Shown here: positions 12,898 through 22,036 of the stretch, in pieces
Position numbering within the stretch: position 1 is the first letter of the stretch
How the letters are laid out: the number at the start of each line of letters is the position of its first letter
Assembly: GCA_034521465.1 (NCBI GenBank)
Contig: JAXHMN010000016.1
Coordinates: 310,001-374,000 of the forward strand
Source of the DNA: SURF-28 sp034521465
GTDB taxonomy: Bacteria; Bacteroidota; Ignavibacteria; Ignavibacteriales; Melioribacteraceae
Reading direction: 5' to 3'
DNA length: 64,000 nucleotides
The notes under the pieces: model-generated
What the model was told of the DNA's origin: nothing
Databases searched by the model: none
The model's input: only the letters and a program-made list of their open reading frames with translations
Translations under genes and position numbers: made by a program

Positions 12898-14243
12898 GTA
12901 GGAATGTCTAATTCTTCCATTTTTCTGTACAGAGATGAAAGTCCGATGTTTAATGCTTTTGCTGCTTCTTCTTTATTATATTCAAATTTCTTAATTACAC
13001 GTAAAATATGTTCACGTTCAAATCCGCGGATTGCATCTTTTAGAGAATCCGGGTAACCGTGCGGTGTTGTTTCACCTTTTATATGTTCGGCTAAATTATC
13101 GACGGTAATTACATTATTTGAAGCAAAAATTACAGCTCTTTCTACAACGTTTTCTAATTCACGAACACCGCCTTGCCAATCGTGACTCATTAGCACTTTC
13201 ATTGTTTCGTTATCAACACCCAAAACTTTTTTTCCCATTTCTTTGCAGTATTTTTCGATGAAATGTTTGACCAGAAGAGGAATATCATCTCTCCTTTCAT
13301 TAAGTGAGGGGAGTTTTATTTCAACAACGTTGAGCCGGTAAAATAGGTCTTCTCTAAATTCACCTTTTTTAGTTTTCTCGTACAGATTTTGATTTGTTGC
13401 GGCAATTATTCTGACGTTTGTTTCAATTGCTTTAGTTCCTCCGACCGGCAGGAATTTTTTATCCTCAATTGCGCGGAGTAATTTTACTTGTAAGTTAAGC
13501 GGCAAGTCCCCAATCTCATCTAGGAAAAGTGTTCCACCGTCAGCAACTTTGAAGAGTCCTTGTTTTTCATCGGTTGCACCGGTGAATGCGCCTCTTTTGT
13601 GCCCGAATAATTCTGATTCAATCAAATTTTCTGAAATCGCTCCGCAGTTAATCGGTAAAAATATTTGATCTTTCCTCAGACTGTTATAATGAATTGCTTT
13701 TGCTGCGAGTTCTTTACCGGTTCCGCTTTTACCCGAGATCAATACGTTACTGTTTGTCGGCGCAACTTGCTTAATGAGTGAGTAGACTTTTTTCATCGGC
13801 TCGCTTTTACCGATTATGTTTTCAAAATCACCTTCATCAACAGTGTGCTGCCGGAGCATTTTATTTTCGAGCGAAATTTTCTTGTAATCGAGTAGCCGTT
13901 TTACACGGATGATAAGATCATCAAACTCGACCGGTTTTATTAAATAATCGAAAGCACCGTGGCGCAGCGCTTCGACGGCAGTGTTCACCGACGCGTAAGC
14001 CGTCATTATTATAAAGAAAGTACCCGGCGAAAGTTTTGAAGCTTTATCGAGTAATTCCATTCCGTCTAAGTTCGGCATTTTTATATCGGAAATAATTATA
14101 TCGAAATTTTCTTCCTCGGTAAATTTCAATGCCTCTTCGCCGTCAGCCGCCGTGGTAACTTCGTACCCCTCGTCGACGAGTATCATTTTTAACGACTCTC
14201 GAATTGATTTTTCATCATCAACAACTAATAATTTTGCAGCCAT
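12882..14243 (-). CDS. Sigma-54-dependent two-component response regulator (NtrC family)
   Basis: A cytoplasmic activator that, once phosphorylated, drives sigma-54 promoters. Residues 1-120 are a receiver domain with acidic pair D9-D10 and phospho-acceptor D53 (IISDIKMPN). Residues about 140-380 are the AAA+ domain with Walker A GKSGTGKE, the sigma-54 contact loop GAFTGA, and Walker B GGTLFLDEIGDL. The C-terminal 45 residues are a Fis-type helix-turn-helix (EEAAKALNIGLSSLYRKM). The length of 453 residues is normal for the family and no key residue is missing. It starts 15 bases after the kinase gene stop and the two surely form a pair. The target genes cannot be read from the window; upstream-facing sigma-54 sites were not identified. 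Confidence 0.95.
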   Translation of the reverse strand: MAAKLLVVDDEKSIRESLKMILVDEGYEVTTAADGEEALKFTEEENFDIIISDIKMPNLDGMELLDKASKLSPGTFFIIMTAYASVNTAVEALRHGAFDYLIKPVEFDDLIIRVKRLLDYKKISLENKMLRQHTVDEGDFENIIGKSEPMKKVYSLIKQVAPTNSNVLISGKSGTGKELAAKAIHYNSLRKDQIFLPINCGAISENLIESELFGHKRGAFTGATDEKQGLFKVADGGTLFLDEIGDLPLNLQVKLLRAIEDKKFLPVGGTKAIETNVRIIAATNQNLYEKTKKGEFREDLFYRLNVVEIKLPSLNERRDDIPLLVKHFIEKYCKEMGKKVLGVDNETMKVLMSHDWQGGVRELENVVERAVIFASNNVITVDNLAEHIKGETTPHGYPDSLKDAIRGFEREHILRVIKKFEYNKEEAAKALNIGLSSLYRKMEELDIPTKSPK

Positions 14244-14258
14244 TTATAACTCCTTATT

Positions 14259-15759
14259 TTAATTCTCTGCTATCGGTATTTTTACCGTAAATGTGCTTCC
14301 TTTATCCGGTTGGGTATCAACATAAATATCACCTTTAAATTTTTTGACAATTCCGTAACTAACCGATAAGCCCAAACCGGTTCCTTTGCCCACATCTTTT
14401 GTTGTAAAAAACGGATCGAAAATTTTGTTTGCGGTCTTTTTGTCCATCCCAATTCCGTCATCTTTTATTTTTACGTAAATGTTGTCTTCATCGTGATAAG
14501 ATTTTATCTGAAGTACGCCGTTTCCTTCAACTGCATCTAGTGCGTTGAATTAAAATATTTACAAAAACTTGAAGCAATTGATCCGGTACGACCATTATCG
14601 GCGGAGAATCTTTGTCAAGATCCGTATTGAAATCAACTTTCTTAACTCGTTTGTCATACTTAACAATTCCGATTGCTGTTTTAACAATGTCGGTAATTTC
14701 TATCAATGTTTTTTCGTGGCTCGGTGGTCTTGAAAAATCAACAAGTTCTCGAACAATGCGCGAAATTCTATCGATGTTCTCTTTAATTGTAGATAATTGT
14801 TCGCTGAAAAAATCGTCCGGTGATTTACGTTGTAAAATTTGAACAATTGCAGAAATTGAAGTAAGGGGATTACCAATTTCATGCGCAATACCGGCGGCAA
14901 GTTGTCCTATTACTGCAAGTTTTTCCGATTGATCAACTTGCTGCTGAAGTTTTTTTACTTCGGTGTAATCTCTAATTATTACCGTTCTTCCTGATTCTTC
15001 ACCATTATTTCCGGGGAGTTTTGTAACTGTAAGTTGTATTGTAACTATCTTGCCGTCTTTAGTTAACCGTTCGGTTTCATCAATTGTTACATAACCATTT
15101 TCTTTAATTTCATTTTGAATATGCTTGAGTTCGTTGTTATATTTTTTTCCCTTTGGGAATAAAAGAGAAGATGGTTTTCCGATCACTTCCTTTTCAGTGT
15201 AACCGAAAATAGCTTCGGCGCCTTTATTCCAAGAAATAAATTTTTCATCGTTATCAATTACCATTATTGCTGAGTCTGATGAGTGAAGAATGTTATCCAA
15301 GTATTGCTGACTCGTCTCAAGTTTGATTGCAATTCTATCGCGATCTGAAGTAAGTTCCTGCATCTCTGCGTTTTGATGAAGCATCCCATAACGCGCATAA
15401 ATTTGTTCGATAACTTCATCGAGGAAGCCAAGCAGAATTAACGGATCTACGTTATGATTTGCATCTTTTTCCAAATAATTGATAATTGCATAACGCCCAA
15501 TTGTAAATAACTGACTTATCTGAAGGAGGTTCAATTTGGCTTTAGTAAAGAGCTGGTAAGAATCGATTAGGTATTGATCGGCGTGAGAGTAGTTGGCCGA
15601 TTCAATTACATCAATTATTGTGTTGAGACTGCTTTCGACAAATGTTTTCAACTGAATTTTGGAGAGTTTGTCACCGAACTCGTGCTGAAGTTTTTCAACC
15701 CAGCTTTCCGTAATTTGGTCGAAGTATTTTTTTATTAATTCAATTATTAGTTTTTTCAT
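14259..15759 (-). CDS. PAS-domain sensor histidine kinase (one frameshift)
   Basis: Partner kinase of the adjacent NtrC-like regulator. Residues 1-145 resemble an RsbRD-type N-terminal sensor domain, residues about 155-275 are a PAS domain (SDSAIMVIDNDEKFISWN), then HisKA with the phospho-histidine near residue 293 (GIAHEIGNPLTS), and an HATPase domain with N box NALDAVEGNG, DDGIGM and GKGTGLGLSVSYGIV. There is no membrane segment, so sensing is probably cytoplasmic. A single extra base near 14547 splits the gene exactly in the N box; removing it restores INALDAVEGNG, so the gene is likely intact in life. The stop is 15 bases before the regulator start. Confidence 0.9.
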
Positions 15760-16257
15760 CGCAAAAGTAATTCAAGAGATAATCTGGAAGTTTGCCCTCT
15801 TCCCAAAATTGAGAATTGAAAAATAAGTATTGCGGGTATTAATTAAAAGGTGAATCTGAGTTATTGTGTCTCTATTAAGATGAATCTTTTAACACATTCA
15901 TATCTGTCCAAAATAATATTATATTTTCGTTTGGTGGCTTCGATACTTCGTCGAGCTCAGTACAAGTACTATTCCGACAAACTACGTCGGAATCACTCAG
16001 CCACCCTGAATCCTAGGTTATTGAGTGTCCTGACGGTTTTTGTCAGGATGTATCGAATAACCGGGTAACTTATTAAGAGAAGGGTTGCTTCATCAAAAAA
16101 TAAAAATAATGCGTTTATAATTTGAATTAGCCATTTCTTTTCAAATTTCATAATGTTTTGGACAGCTATGAACACATTGGGAACAAAGAGGAACCGCTAA
16201 CTTAAAATAATGTATAATTTTGAAGTTCAATGAAGTTAAATTCATTTTGAGGTTAAG
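15760..16257. other. Intergenic region with a palindromic repeat between kinase and MuiA-like gene
   Basis: This 498-base divergent gap should hold promoters for both flanking genes. Apart from the palindromic element listed at 15932-16067 I see no gene. The plus-strand gene is preceded by a TTGAGG ribosome-binding site ending at about 16254. Confidence 0.5.
15932..16067. repeat. Palindromic intergenic repeat cluster (REP-like)
   Basis: Nested inverted repeats: outer GGTGGC (15933) with GCCACC (15999), inner TTCCGAC/GTCGGAA around a 7-base loop (15972-15992), and a second stem CCTGAC/GTCAGG (16029-16047) inside a TATTGAG/..AATAA arm. The string CTTCGTCGAGCTCAGTAC resembles REP-type elements seen between genes in many environmental bacteria. 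It has no ORF of its own. Confidence 0.6.
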
Positions 16258-17850
16258 ATGATAAAAAGAATAGTAGTTTTGCTCGTTTTTGGTTTAGTTT
16301 TTCTGAATATTTCAGCAAATGAAATTCCCGCCAAAACAAATCTTACAAAAGTGATTGTATTTCTTGGCGGAGCAGAATTAACTCATACCGCAAATGTTGA
16401 AGTTCCGAAAGGAGTAAGTGAACTTGTATTATCCAATGTAGCAGATAACATCGTAAAGAATAGTTTACAAGTTGGGGGAGAAGGAGACTTTGTTATTTTG
16501 TCAGTCACTTCTCGTAAAAATTATTTAACTCCTTCCGAAAGATCTCCCCGCTTAGCTGAACTTGAAGATTCACTAAAACTTCTGAAGCGAGAAACAACTC
16601 AACTCAAAAACGATAAACAAGTTTTGCAATATGAATTGGATTTGCTTCTTGCAAATAAAAATTTCGGCAGTTCGGAAAAGGGACTTACTGTATTGGAACT
16701 TCAAAAAATGTCTGACTACTTCAATAAAAAATCAACTCAGTTATTGAAAGAGATAACCGAAATTGATTTGAAGAGTGAAAGAGTCAATAAAAGAATATCA
16801 AAAATTCAGAATCAGATAAACGAAATTTCCGGCAGATTAAAAAATGAAATAAATGAAATAGTTGTAACGGTATCGGCAAATAATAATAGCACGGGAAAAA
16901 TCAAAGTAACATATATTACGCATGATGCCGGGTGGAATCCATCGTACGACTTGCGTGCTGCAAACATTAATTCACCGGTCAATCTCGAAATGAGAGCAAA
17001 CGTTTGGCAGCGAACGGGAATTGATTGGGATGATATGAATATCATTCTATCAACTCGTTCGGCAAGACAAAATAATAATAAACCGGAATTACGAAGATGG
17101 TTTGTAGATTTTGTTAAAGAGAGAATGTTAAGCGGAAGAGGTACAAACGAAATTCAGTTAATGAAATCTGCCGCGGCTCCTCAAATGGATGCTGCCGCCG
17201 AAGCCGAATCTGCTGCGGATTACATGATGGTTCAAGAAACTCAACTCGCGGTTGAATATCAGCCGGAAATTAATTATTCGATACCTAGCGACGGCAAGCC
17301 GCATATCGTGCCGCTGCAAAAGTATGAACTTGATGCGGAGTATGAATATTACGCTGCACCTAAACTTGTGTCAAATGCATTTTTGGTTGCAAACGTTGAG
17401 GGTTGGGAAGAGTTCAATTTACTTCCCGGTTCCGCAAATATTTATTTTGAAAATTCTTATGTGGGGAATTCTTTCATCAATCCAAACTCGACTGAAGATA
17501 AAATGACTTTCTCCTTGGGTAGAGATGAAAGTATTGTAATAAAAAGAGAAATGTTGAAAGATTTTACCGAAGACAAATTTTTCGGGAGCGATGTAGAAAG
17601 ATTTTTTGGTTATGAAATATCCGTCAGAAATACTAAAAGCAAAGAGATAAATCTTACTCTCGAAGATCAAATACCAATTTCAAAAAATGAAGATATAGAA
17701 GTTGAGTTGATTGAAAAGGGTGATGCTGCCATCAATAAAAATGACGGAATTTTATCTTGGAAAATTAAATTGAATCCGGGTGAAAGCATAACAAAGAAAT
17801 TTACTTTTTCGGTTCGTCACCCGGAAGATAAACCGATTAATATTTATTGA
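16258..17850 (+). CDS. DUF4139 domain protein, MuiA-like (mucoidy inhibitor A family)
   Basis: Exported protein of unknown biochemical role, 530 residues. Residues 1-20 form a signal peptide (IVVLLVFGLVFLNISANE). An N-terminal domain (about 25-125) with VIVFLGGAELTHTANVEVPKG matches the DUF4140 type; residues about 95-200 are rich in Lys/Glu/Leu and look like a coiled coil; the rest (ITHDAGWNPSYDLRA ... VWQRTGIDWDDMNIILSTRS) is the DUF4139 beta-rich domain. The start has GAGG five bases upstream. Homologues are widespread and linked to mucoidy only by old genetics in enteric bacteria; I infer no enzyme activity. It is a single gene, transcribed away from the kinase. Confidence 0.85.
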   Translation: MIKRIVVLLVFGLVFLNISANEIPAKTNLTKVIVFLGGAELTHTANVEVPKGVSELVLSNVADNIVKNSLQVGGEGDFVILSVTSRKNYLTPSERSPRLAELEDSLKLLKRETTQLKNDKQVLQYELDLLLANKNFGSSEKGLTVLELQKMSDYFNKKSTQLLKEITEIDLKSERVNKRISKIQNQINEISGRLKNEINEIVVTVSANNNSTGKIKVTYITHDAGWNPSYDLRAANINSPVNLEMRANVWQRTGIDWDDMNIILSTRSARQNNNKPELRRWFVDFVKERMLSGRGTNEIQLMKSAAAPQMDAAAEAESAADYMMVQETQLAVEYQPEINYSIPSDGKPHIVPLQKYELDAEYEYYAAPKLVSNAFLVANVEGWEEFNLLPGSANIYFENSYVGNSFINPNSTEDKMTFSLGRDESIVIKREMLKDFTEDKFFGSDVERFFGYEISVRNTKSKEINLTLEDQIPISKNEDIEVELIEKGDAAINKNDGILSWKIKLNPGESITKKFTFSVRHPEDKPINIY

Positions 17851-17859
17851 TTTTTTATT

Positions 17860-17923
17860 GCGACATGGCGCCTTTGCGGTTGTTCTTTGTTGATTCACCG
17901 CAGAGGCGCAAAGTCGCTAAGCA
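17860..17923. repeat. Palindromic intergenic repeat, possibly acting as bidirectional terminator
   Basis: Imperfect inverted repeat GCGAC..GGCGCCTTTGCGGT with ACCGCAGAGGCGCAAAGTCGC, loop about 15 bases, between two convergent genes. It overlaps the last codons of the acyltransferase gene. It belongs to the TTTGCG/CGCAAAG family found at 20400, 22848 and 28979. Confidence 0.6.
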
Positions 17924-19667
17924 GTTTCTAGTAAATTCTCTTTATGCGAAGATATAAATCGATTTCTTTTTTCTTCTTTGATCAAATCGATATCAACGAG
18001 TATCAATCCGTCAATGCAGTTTTCAAAAGATTTATCAATTGCAAAATCCAAAAACTTAACCCCGCCTTCGTAACATAATTCGGAGTAGTGTTTATAAAGA
18101 ATAGGAACCGTGTAACCGTATGGTTTTAACATTCGTTTAAGAATTTTATAATCCTCTTTATAACTCTCACCGGAGAATAATTCATTATACTGATCGAGCA
18201 ATTTCTGAGAAATTTTAAAGCCGTCTATTGCATGTGCTAGTTTGTGATCTGTTCCGAACCATTTAGTGAAATAGTAAACAATCATTTCCTTGGCGCTTTC
18301 TGGATATTTATTGCTCATACTGACTCCGCCAAAAAGAAATTTAACTTGCTCATGATGAGCTATGAATGCTCCAATCCCTTGCCATAAATAATTGAGTGCA
18401 TTCGTGTTCCAATATTTTCTTTGAACAAAACTTCTCCCGAGGTCAACGCCGCTGTCAATATATTTTTCGATAAACTCATTTTCATAATTAAATATTGTGG
18501 AAGTGTAAAACCCTTTCGATCCTCGCTCTTTAAAATATCTTGTCCTAACCCGATTCGGTATGATCCGACAATCTCAAGTTCATTTTCATCCCAGACAACA
18601 AGATGTTTGTAGTATTTATCGAATTTATCCAAGTCGTTTTTCCTCCCTGTTCCTTCTCCAACTTTCCTAAATGTTATCTCTCTTAGACGTGAAATCTCCT
18701 TTAAGACATTCGGTGACTCCTCGCTATTGGTTAAAATTATTTTCTTCTCATCAGACGTTGCACCCAGAAGTTGTGCTTCCCGAAGTTCTCGTTTGATTGC
18801 TTGTTTATCAATAGGGTGAATAATATTTTTTTCAGTTTTGTAGATACCATTTTTATTTCTAGCGATAAGATAAACATGTTTCTTTAGAAGTTTTGCTTGG
18901 TATTTATCGTTTATGAAATTGTTTGTAAAAGCTACCTGAGGTATGGGATCTCCAATGTTTATATTTATTGTTTTATTCTTTTTATTAAAAAGCTCATGGG
19001 ATAAAAGTACTCTTGATAATTTTTTGTTTATCATTGAAAAGAGGTAAAAGAAAAGAGAATTTTTTGCATCGATATAAACCGGTAAAATTGGAGAATTGAA
19101 TTTTTTAGCAAAATATATAGCGCCTTTATGCCACTTGCCATCGCGGATATTTAACCAATTTAAACGAGATACCTCTGCAGCGGGGAAAATTATTACAGCC
19201 ATCTCTTTTTCCAGCGCTTCCCCGATTGCAATTATGTTCTGCCTTTGTGCCCAGCGGCCTTCAAGATTAAAAGGTAAAAAAATATTATGAAGATTTTGGA
19301 TATTCATCAGAACATCGTTCGCTACAATTTTTACATCACGCCTGATTTCCGATATTGCTTTAATAAGGGACAAACTATCTAAGCTTCCAACTGGATGATT
19401 TGCTACACAAATAAGTCTCCCTTCAGACGGGATTTTCTGAATGTCTTTATTAGAAATTCGAAAAGAAAAATTCAGCATCTCAAAAACCTCGTCTATAAAC
19501 TCAATATCCTCCAAATCTCTATTATTCTCGATAAATGTATTGATCTCATTAATATGAAGTGTTCTTTTGAGAACACCTAAAATGAATTTTTTTATAATCT
19601 TAGGTTTGTTTTTTAAAAAGGAGGGATAGCTATCATTAATAAGTTGTTCTATGTTAATTGATTCCAT
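17917..19667 (-). CDS. OlsF-like bifunctional acyltransferase (PlsC domain plus GNAT/OlsB domain), one frameshift
   Basis: Likely makes ornithine (or another amino-acid) lipid: one domain adds a hydroxy-fatty acid to the amino acid nitrogen, the other esterifies the hydroxyl. Residues about 70-290 are a PlsC-type domain with the catalytic motif NHPVGSLD and IIFPAAEVSR; residues about 310-580 are the hemolysin-like GNAT domain (EITFRKVGEGTGRKNDLDKFD, YWNTNALNYLWQGIGAF, LFGGVSMSNKYP). As sequenced the gene stops after the first 435 residues; the C-terminal 133 residues appear as a separate frame. Translation across the gap (18301-18540) is continuous in a shifted frame, and one missing T in a T-run near 18535 accounts for it. 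Domain order matches OlsF proteins; the amino acid substrate is inferred. Confidence 0.8.
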
Positions 19668-19839
19668 TGCAAAAAATTCCTAATAACTTTTGTTTAGTAT
19701 GTTCTCAAATTAAGCAGCTTAAGGTCAGGTGACAAGTTATCAGTTTGTTAAGAAAGATTAACAGAATGTTAAGTTCTATGTTGTGGGAAATTGGAGGGAA
19801 TGATTATAATATAAGTGCGATGTCTACAATGAATTAAAA

Positions 19840-20391
19840 CTATTTCTTTTCCCGCACTTTAGAAGCCATAAAAGCGAAGAGGAATTGCATAAAATAATTT
19901 TTGGGGAAGTAAGTTTTAAGTCTGTACGCTTTTGGTTTTTCTGGGCGGGGGAGATAACCCGAACCCCAAATCCAATCCCAAACGGCTAGTTTAGTCGCAA
20001 AATTTCGGTTTCTTCCTTTACCAACATCATGATGCCAGCGGTGCATCCAATAAATGTAAATATCATGTGTGATTGTGAAGAAAACCAACTGTAACCAAAT
20101 AGGAACATCTTTAAATAGACCTAATCTTGAAAGACCTGTTGTATTGTCGATATAAAAAATTATTCCACCAAAGATAATTATACCAAGAATGTAACTTTGT
20201 GCGATTGTGTAAAGAGCGAGATCGTTAAAGAATCCTTCACGGAAAAACTTTTGTCCTTTTGTGTAAGGAAAAATTCTTTCAAGAATTACTATAACTATTG
20301 TCCACCCGATTATGACTAAAATAGAAATCCACTCCGGGTAGGACATTGAGTTATAATAATCTTTTATGAAATCAATTACTGATTCAATCAT
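19840..20391 (-). CDS. Sterol desaturase/fatty acid hydroxylase family protein with apparent internal deletion
   Basis: Integral membrane di-iron hydroxylase family member, 183 residues, whereas relatives are commonly near 290. Three hydrophobic segments lie in residues 20-110. The sequence HDIYIYWMHRWHHDVGKGRNRNF joins what in relatives are two distant sites: the first histidine box (HD.Y.YW.HR..H) and the last (MHRWHHD). About 110 residues between them, including the middle HxxHH box, are absent, without a frameshift. The end (LAVWDWIWGSGYLPRP) is normal. The repeated HRW-coding sequence could have mediated an in-frame deletion, or an assembly step collapsed it. As written it should lack activity. 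It is the last gene of the minus-strand cluster. Confidence 0.75.
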   Translation of the reverse strand: MIESVIDFIKDYYNSMSYPEWISILVIIGWTIVIVILERIFPYTKGQKFFREGFFNDLALYTIAQSYILGIIIFGGIIFYIDNTTGLSRLGLFKDVPIWLQLVFFTITHDIYIYWMHRWHHDVGKGRNRNFATKLAVWDWIWGSGYLPRPEKPKAYRLKTYFPKNYFMQFLFAFMASKVREKK

Positions 20392-20399
20392 AACGAATT

Positions 20400-20483
20400 C
20401 TCAGCGGTCTTTGCATTTAACTTTGCGATCTTTGCGTGAAACGTTTCTCGCGGAGACCGCAAAGGGTTCGCAAAGCGTACAAA
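20400..20483. repeat. Dispersed palindromic repeat, TTTGCG family
   Basis: Intergenic segment of about 84 bases with CTTTGCGATCTTTGCG and complementary CGCAAAG arms around GAAACGTTTC. It separates the hydroxylase gene from the NeuB-like gene and shares its core with 22848-22931 and 28979-29060. Confidence 0.65.
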
Positions 20484-20484
20484 G

Positions 20485-21357
20485 TTATTTTACTCTTCTC
20501 AATTTTCTAATTGATGGTTGTTCGCTTTCGTAAACTTTTTTCTCGCCGTCACCAAGTGCTTTTTCAATATCGCGAATATCTTTTATCAATCGCTGCATAC
20601 CATGAATCTCAACAGAAGCAGCTTGATCCGAGCCCCACATTGCACGGTCTAACGTAATATGTCTTTCTACAAATGACGCACCAAGTGCAACCGCCGCTAA
20701 CGTTGGTGCAAGTCCGGTTTCATGTCCCGAGTAACCAATCGGAACGCCCGGATATCTTTCTCTGTAAGAACTAATAACACGCAAGTTGAGTTCCTCTAAA
20801 TTACATGGATAAGTTGAGGTTGATTGCGCGATCATCAAATTATCTTGACCCAAAGTATCGACTGCCTTATCAACTTGTTCGAGCGAAGACATTCCGGTTG
20901 AAAGCATCATCGGCAACCCAGTTGATTTAACTTTATCTAGCAACCCGTTATCTGTTAATGATGCCGAAGCAAACTTAATACAAACCGGATTAAACTTTTT
21001 CATAAACTCAACAGCTTCTTCATCCCAAGGTGAAGCAAACCAGTCAATTTCTTTTTGTTTACAATATTTATCAATCTCTGCATATTCATCTTCATTAAAT
21101 TCAACCTTGCGTCGATACTCGATATATTTCATTCTGCCCCAAGGTGTATCACGTTCAATATTCCATTGATCTTCCGGCACGCAAAGCTCCGGTGTACGCT
21201 TTTGAAATTTCACTGCATCGCAGCCGGCAAATGCCGCACCGTCGATCAGTTTTTTTGCGATCTCTAATGATCCGTTATGATTAATTCCAATTTCACCGAT
21301 TACATAGACCGGTTCACCATCTCCAACATACCGATCACCAATCTTTACTCTCGCCAT
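20485..21357 (-). CDS. NeuB-family nonulosonic acid (sialic acid-like) synthase
   Basis: Condenses phosphoenolpyruvate with a six-carbon amino sugar to form a nine-carbon 2-keto acid. The protein of 290 residues is a TIM barrel with YVIGEIGINHNGSLEIAKKLID at the N-terminus, DAVKFQKR, FASPWDEEAVEF, KFASASLTDNGLL, LSTGMSS, and VERHITLDRAMWGSDQAAS near the end, all family signatures. It lacks the C-terminal antifreeze-like (SAF) domain of many NeuB proteins, which are about 340-350 residues; short forms without SAF are known. Its start codon overlaps the last base of the phosphatase gene upstream at 21357. Neighbouring aminotransferase, SDR and cytidylyltransferase genes suggest a modified nonulosonate; the exact sugar cannot be told. 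Confidence 0.88.
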   Translation of the reverse strand: MARVKIGDRYVGDGEPVYVIGEIGINHNGSLEIAKKLIDGAAFAGCDAVKFQKRTPELCVPEDQWNIERDTPWGRMKYIEYRRKVEFNEDEYAEIDKYCKQKEIDWFASPWDEEAVEFMKKFNPVCIKFASASLTDNGLLDKVKSTGLPMMLSTGMSSLEQVDKAVDTLGQDNLMIAQSTSTYPCNLEELNLRVISSYRERYPGVPIGYSGHETGLAPTLAAVALGASFVERHITLDRAMWGSDQAASVEIHGMQRLIKDIRDIEKALGDGEKKVYESEQPSIRKLRRVK

Positions 21358-21878
21358 TATAAGGAATCCTCATTTTCTTTTTTCATATTTGCCTCAATTA
21401 TAAATTCAGCAAAATCACGAAAAGCACCTTGCCCGCCTTTGCTCTCAACAATTAAGTCTGAAATTTCTTTTGCAAATCTTGTGGCATCAGAAGGACAAGC
21501 CGTTAAGCCAACTAGTTTCATGATTTTAAGATCATTTGTGTCATCTCCGATGAATGCGATTTCTTCTAAACTTAATTCCAATCGTTCTGCAATTTCTTTT
21601 ACGAGTGACGCTTTATCTTTTATACCAAGATGAACTTCGGTGATATTTAACTTTTCTGCTCGTCGAGACACTATACCGCTGTTCTCACCTGTTACAATTC
21701 CGGTTTCAATATTGCAGAATTTTCTTAATCGTTCGGTTCCCATTCCATCACGAATTGAGAACCGTTTCATTTCTTCTCCGCGAGCTGAATAATAAGTTCC
21801 GGTATCGGTTAATACGCCGTCGCAGTCAGTTAAAACTAATTTTATTTTTCGTGCTTTTTCTAATGTGTTTGATTTCAT
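21357..21878 (-). CDS. KdsC-like HAD phosphatase (2-keto sugar acid phosphate phosphatase)
   Basis: Small HAD-superfamily phosphatase of 173 residues with the aspartate motif LVLTDCDGVLTD (nucleophile D in DCDG), the TGENSGIV motif II, a lysine in KDKASLV, and GDDTNDLKIM as motif IV. This size and motif set fits KdsC and the phosphatase domain of bifunctional NeuA proteins, which dephosphorylate 9-carbon or 8-carbon 2-keto sugar phosphates. It directly precedes the NeuB-like gene (one-base overlap), so the two are likely translationally coupled and act in consecutive steps. The substrate is inferred from context. Confidence 0.85.
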   Translation of the reverse strand: MKSNTLEKARKIKLVLTDCDGVLTDTGTYYSARGEEMKRFSIRDGMGTERLRKFCNIETGIVTGENSGIVSRRAEKLNITEVHLGIKDKASLVKEIAERLELSLEEIAFIGDDTNDLKIMKLVGLTACPSDATRFAKEISDLIVESKGGQGAFRDFAEFIIEANMKKENEDSL

Positions 21879-21910
21879 TTTTACCTTTTTATTAATGCAT
21901 CTGAACTCAT

Positions 21911-22000
21911 CCCCCGGCCCCTTCTCTTAAGAAGAGAAGGGGAGAAAGGGTAAGTAAAAGTCCCTCTCTTTTTAAGAGAGGGAGATTTAGGGAGAGTTTC
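21911..22000. repeat. Dispersed double hairpin repeat, CCCCTTCTC/GAGAAGGGG family
   Basis: Two hairpins in tandem: CCCCTTCTCTT with AAGAGAAGGGG (21918-21942) and CCCTCTCTT with AAGAGAGGG (21962-21982). It lies between the SDR and phosphatase genes. The 17 bases at 21934-21950 (GAGAAGGGGAGAAAGGG) recur exactly inside menD at 42793-42809. Confidence 0.7.
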
Positions 22001-22036
22001 TTTTAATAACCAATAACTCAATAACAAACAGCAAAC

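Noticed and set aside
18421..18612. Short plus-strand frame opposite the olsF-like gene
   Set aside because: Shadow of the acyltransferase coding sequence with no recognizable protein features.
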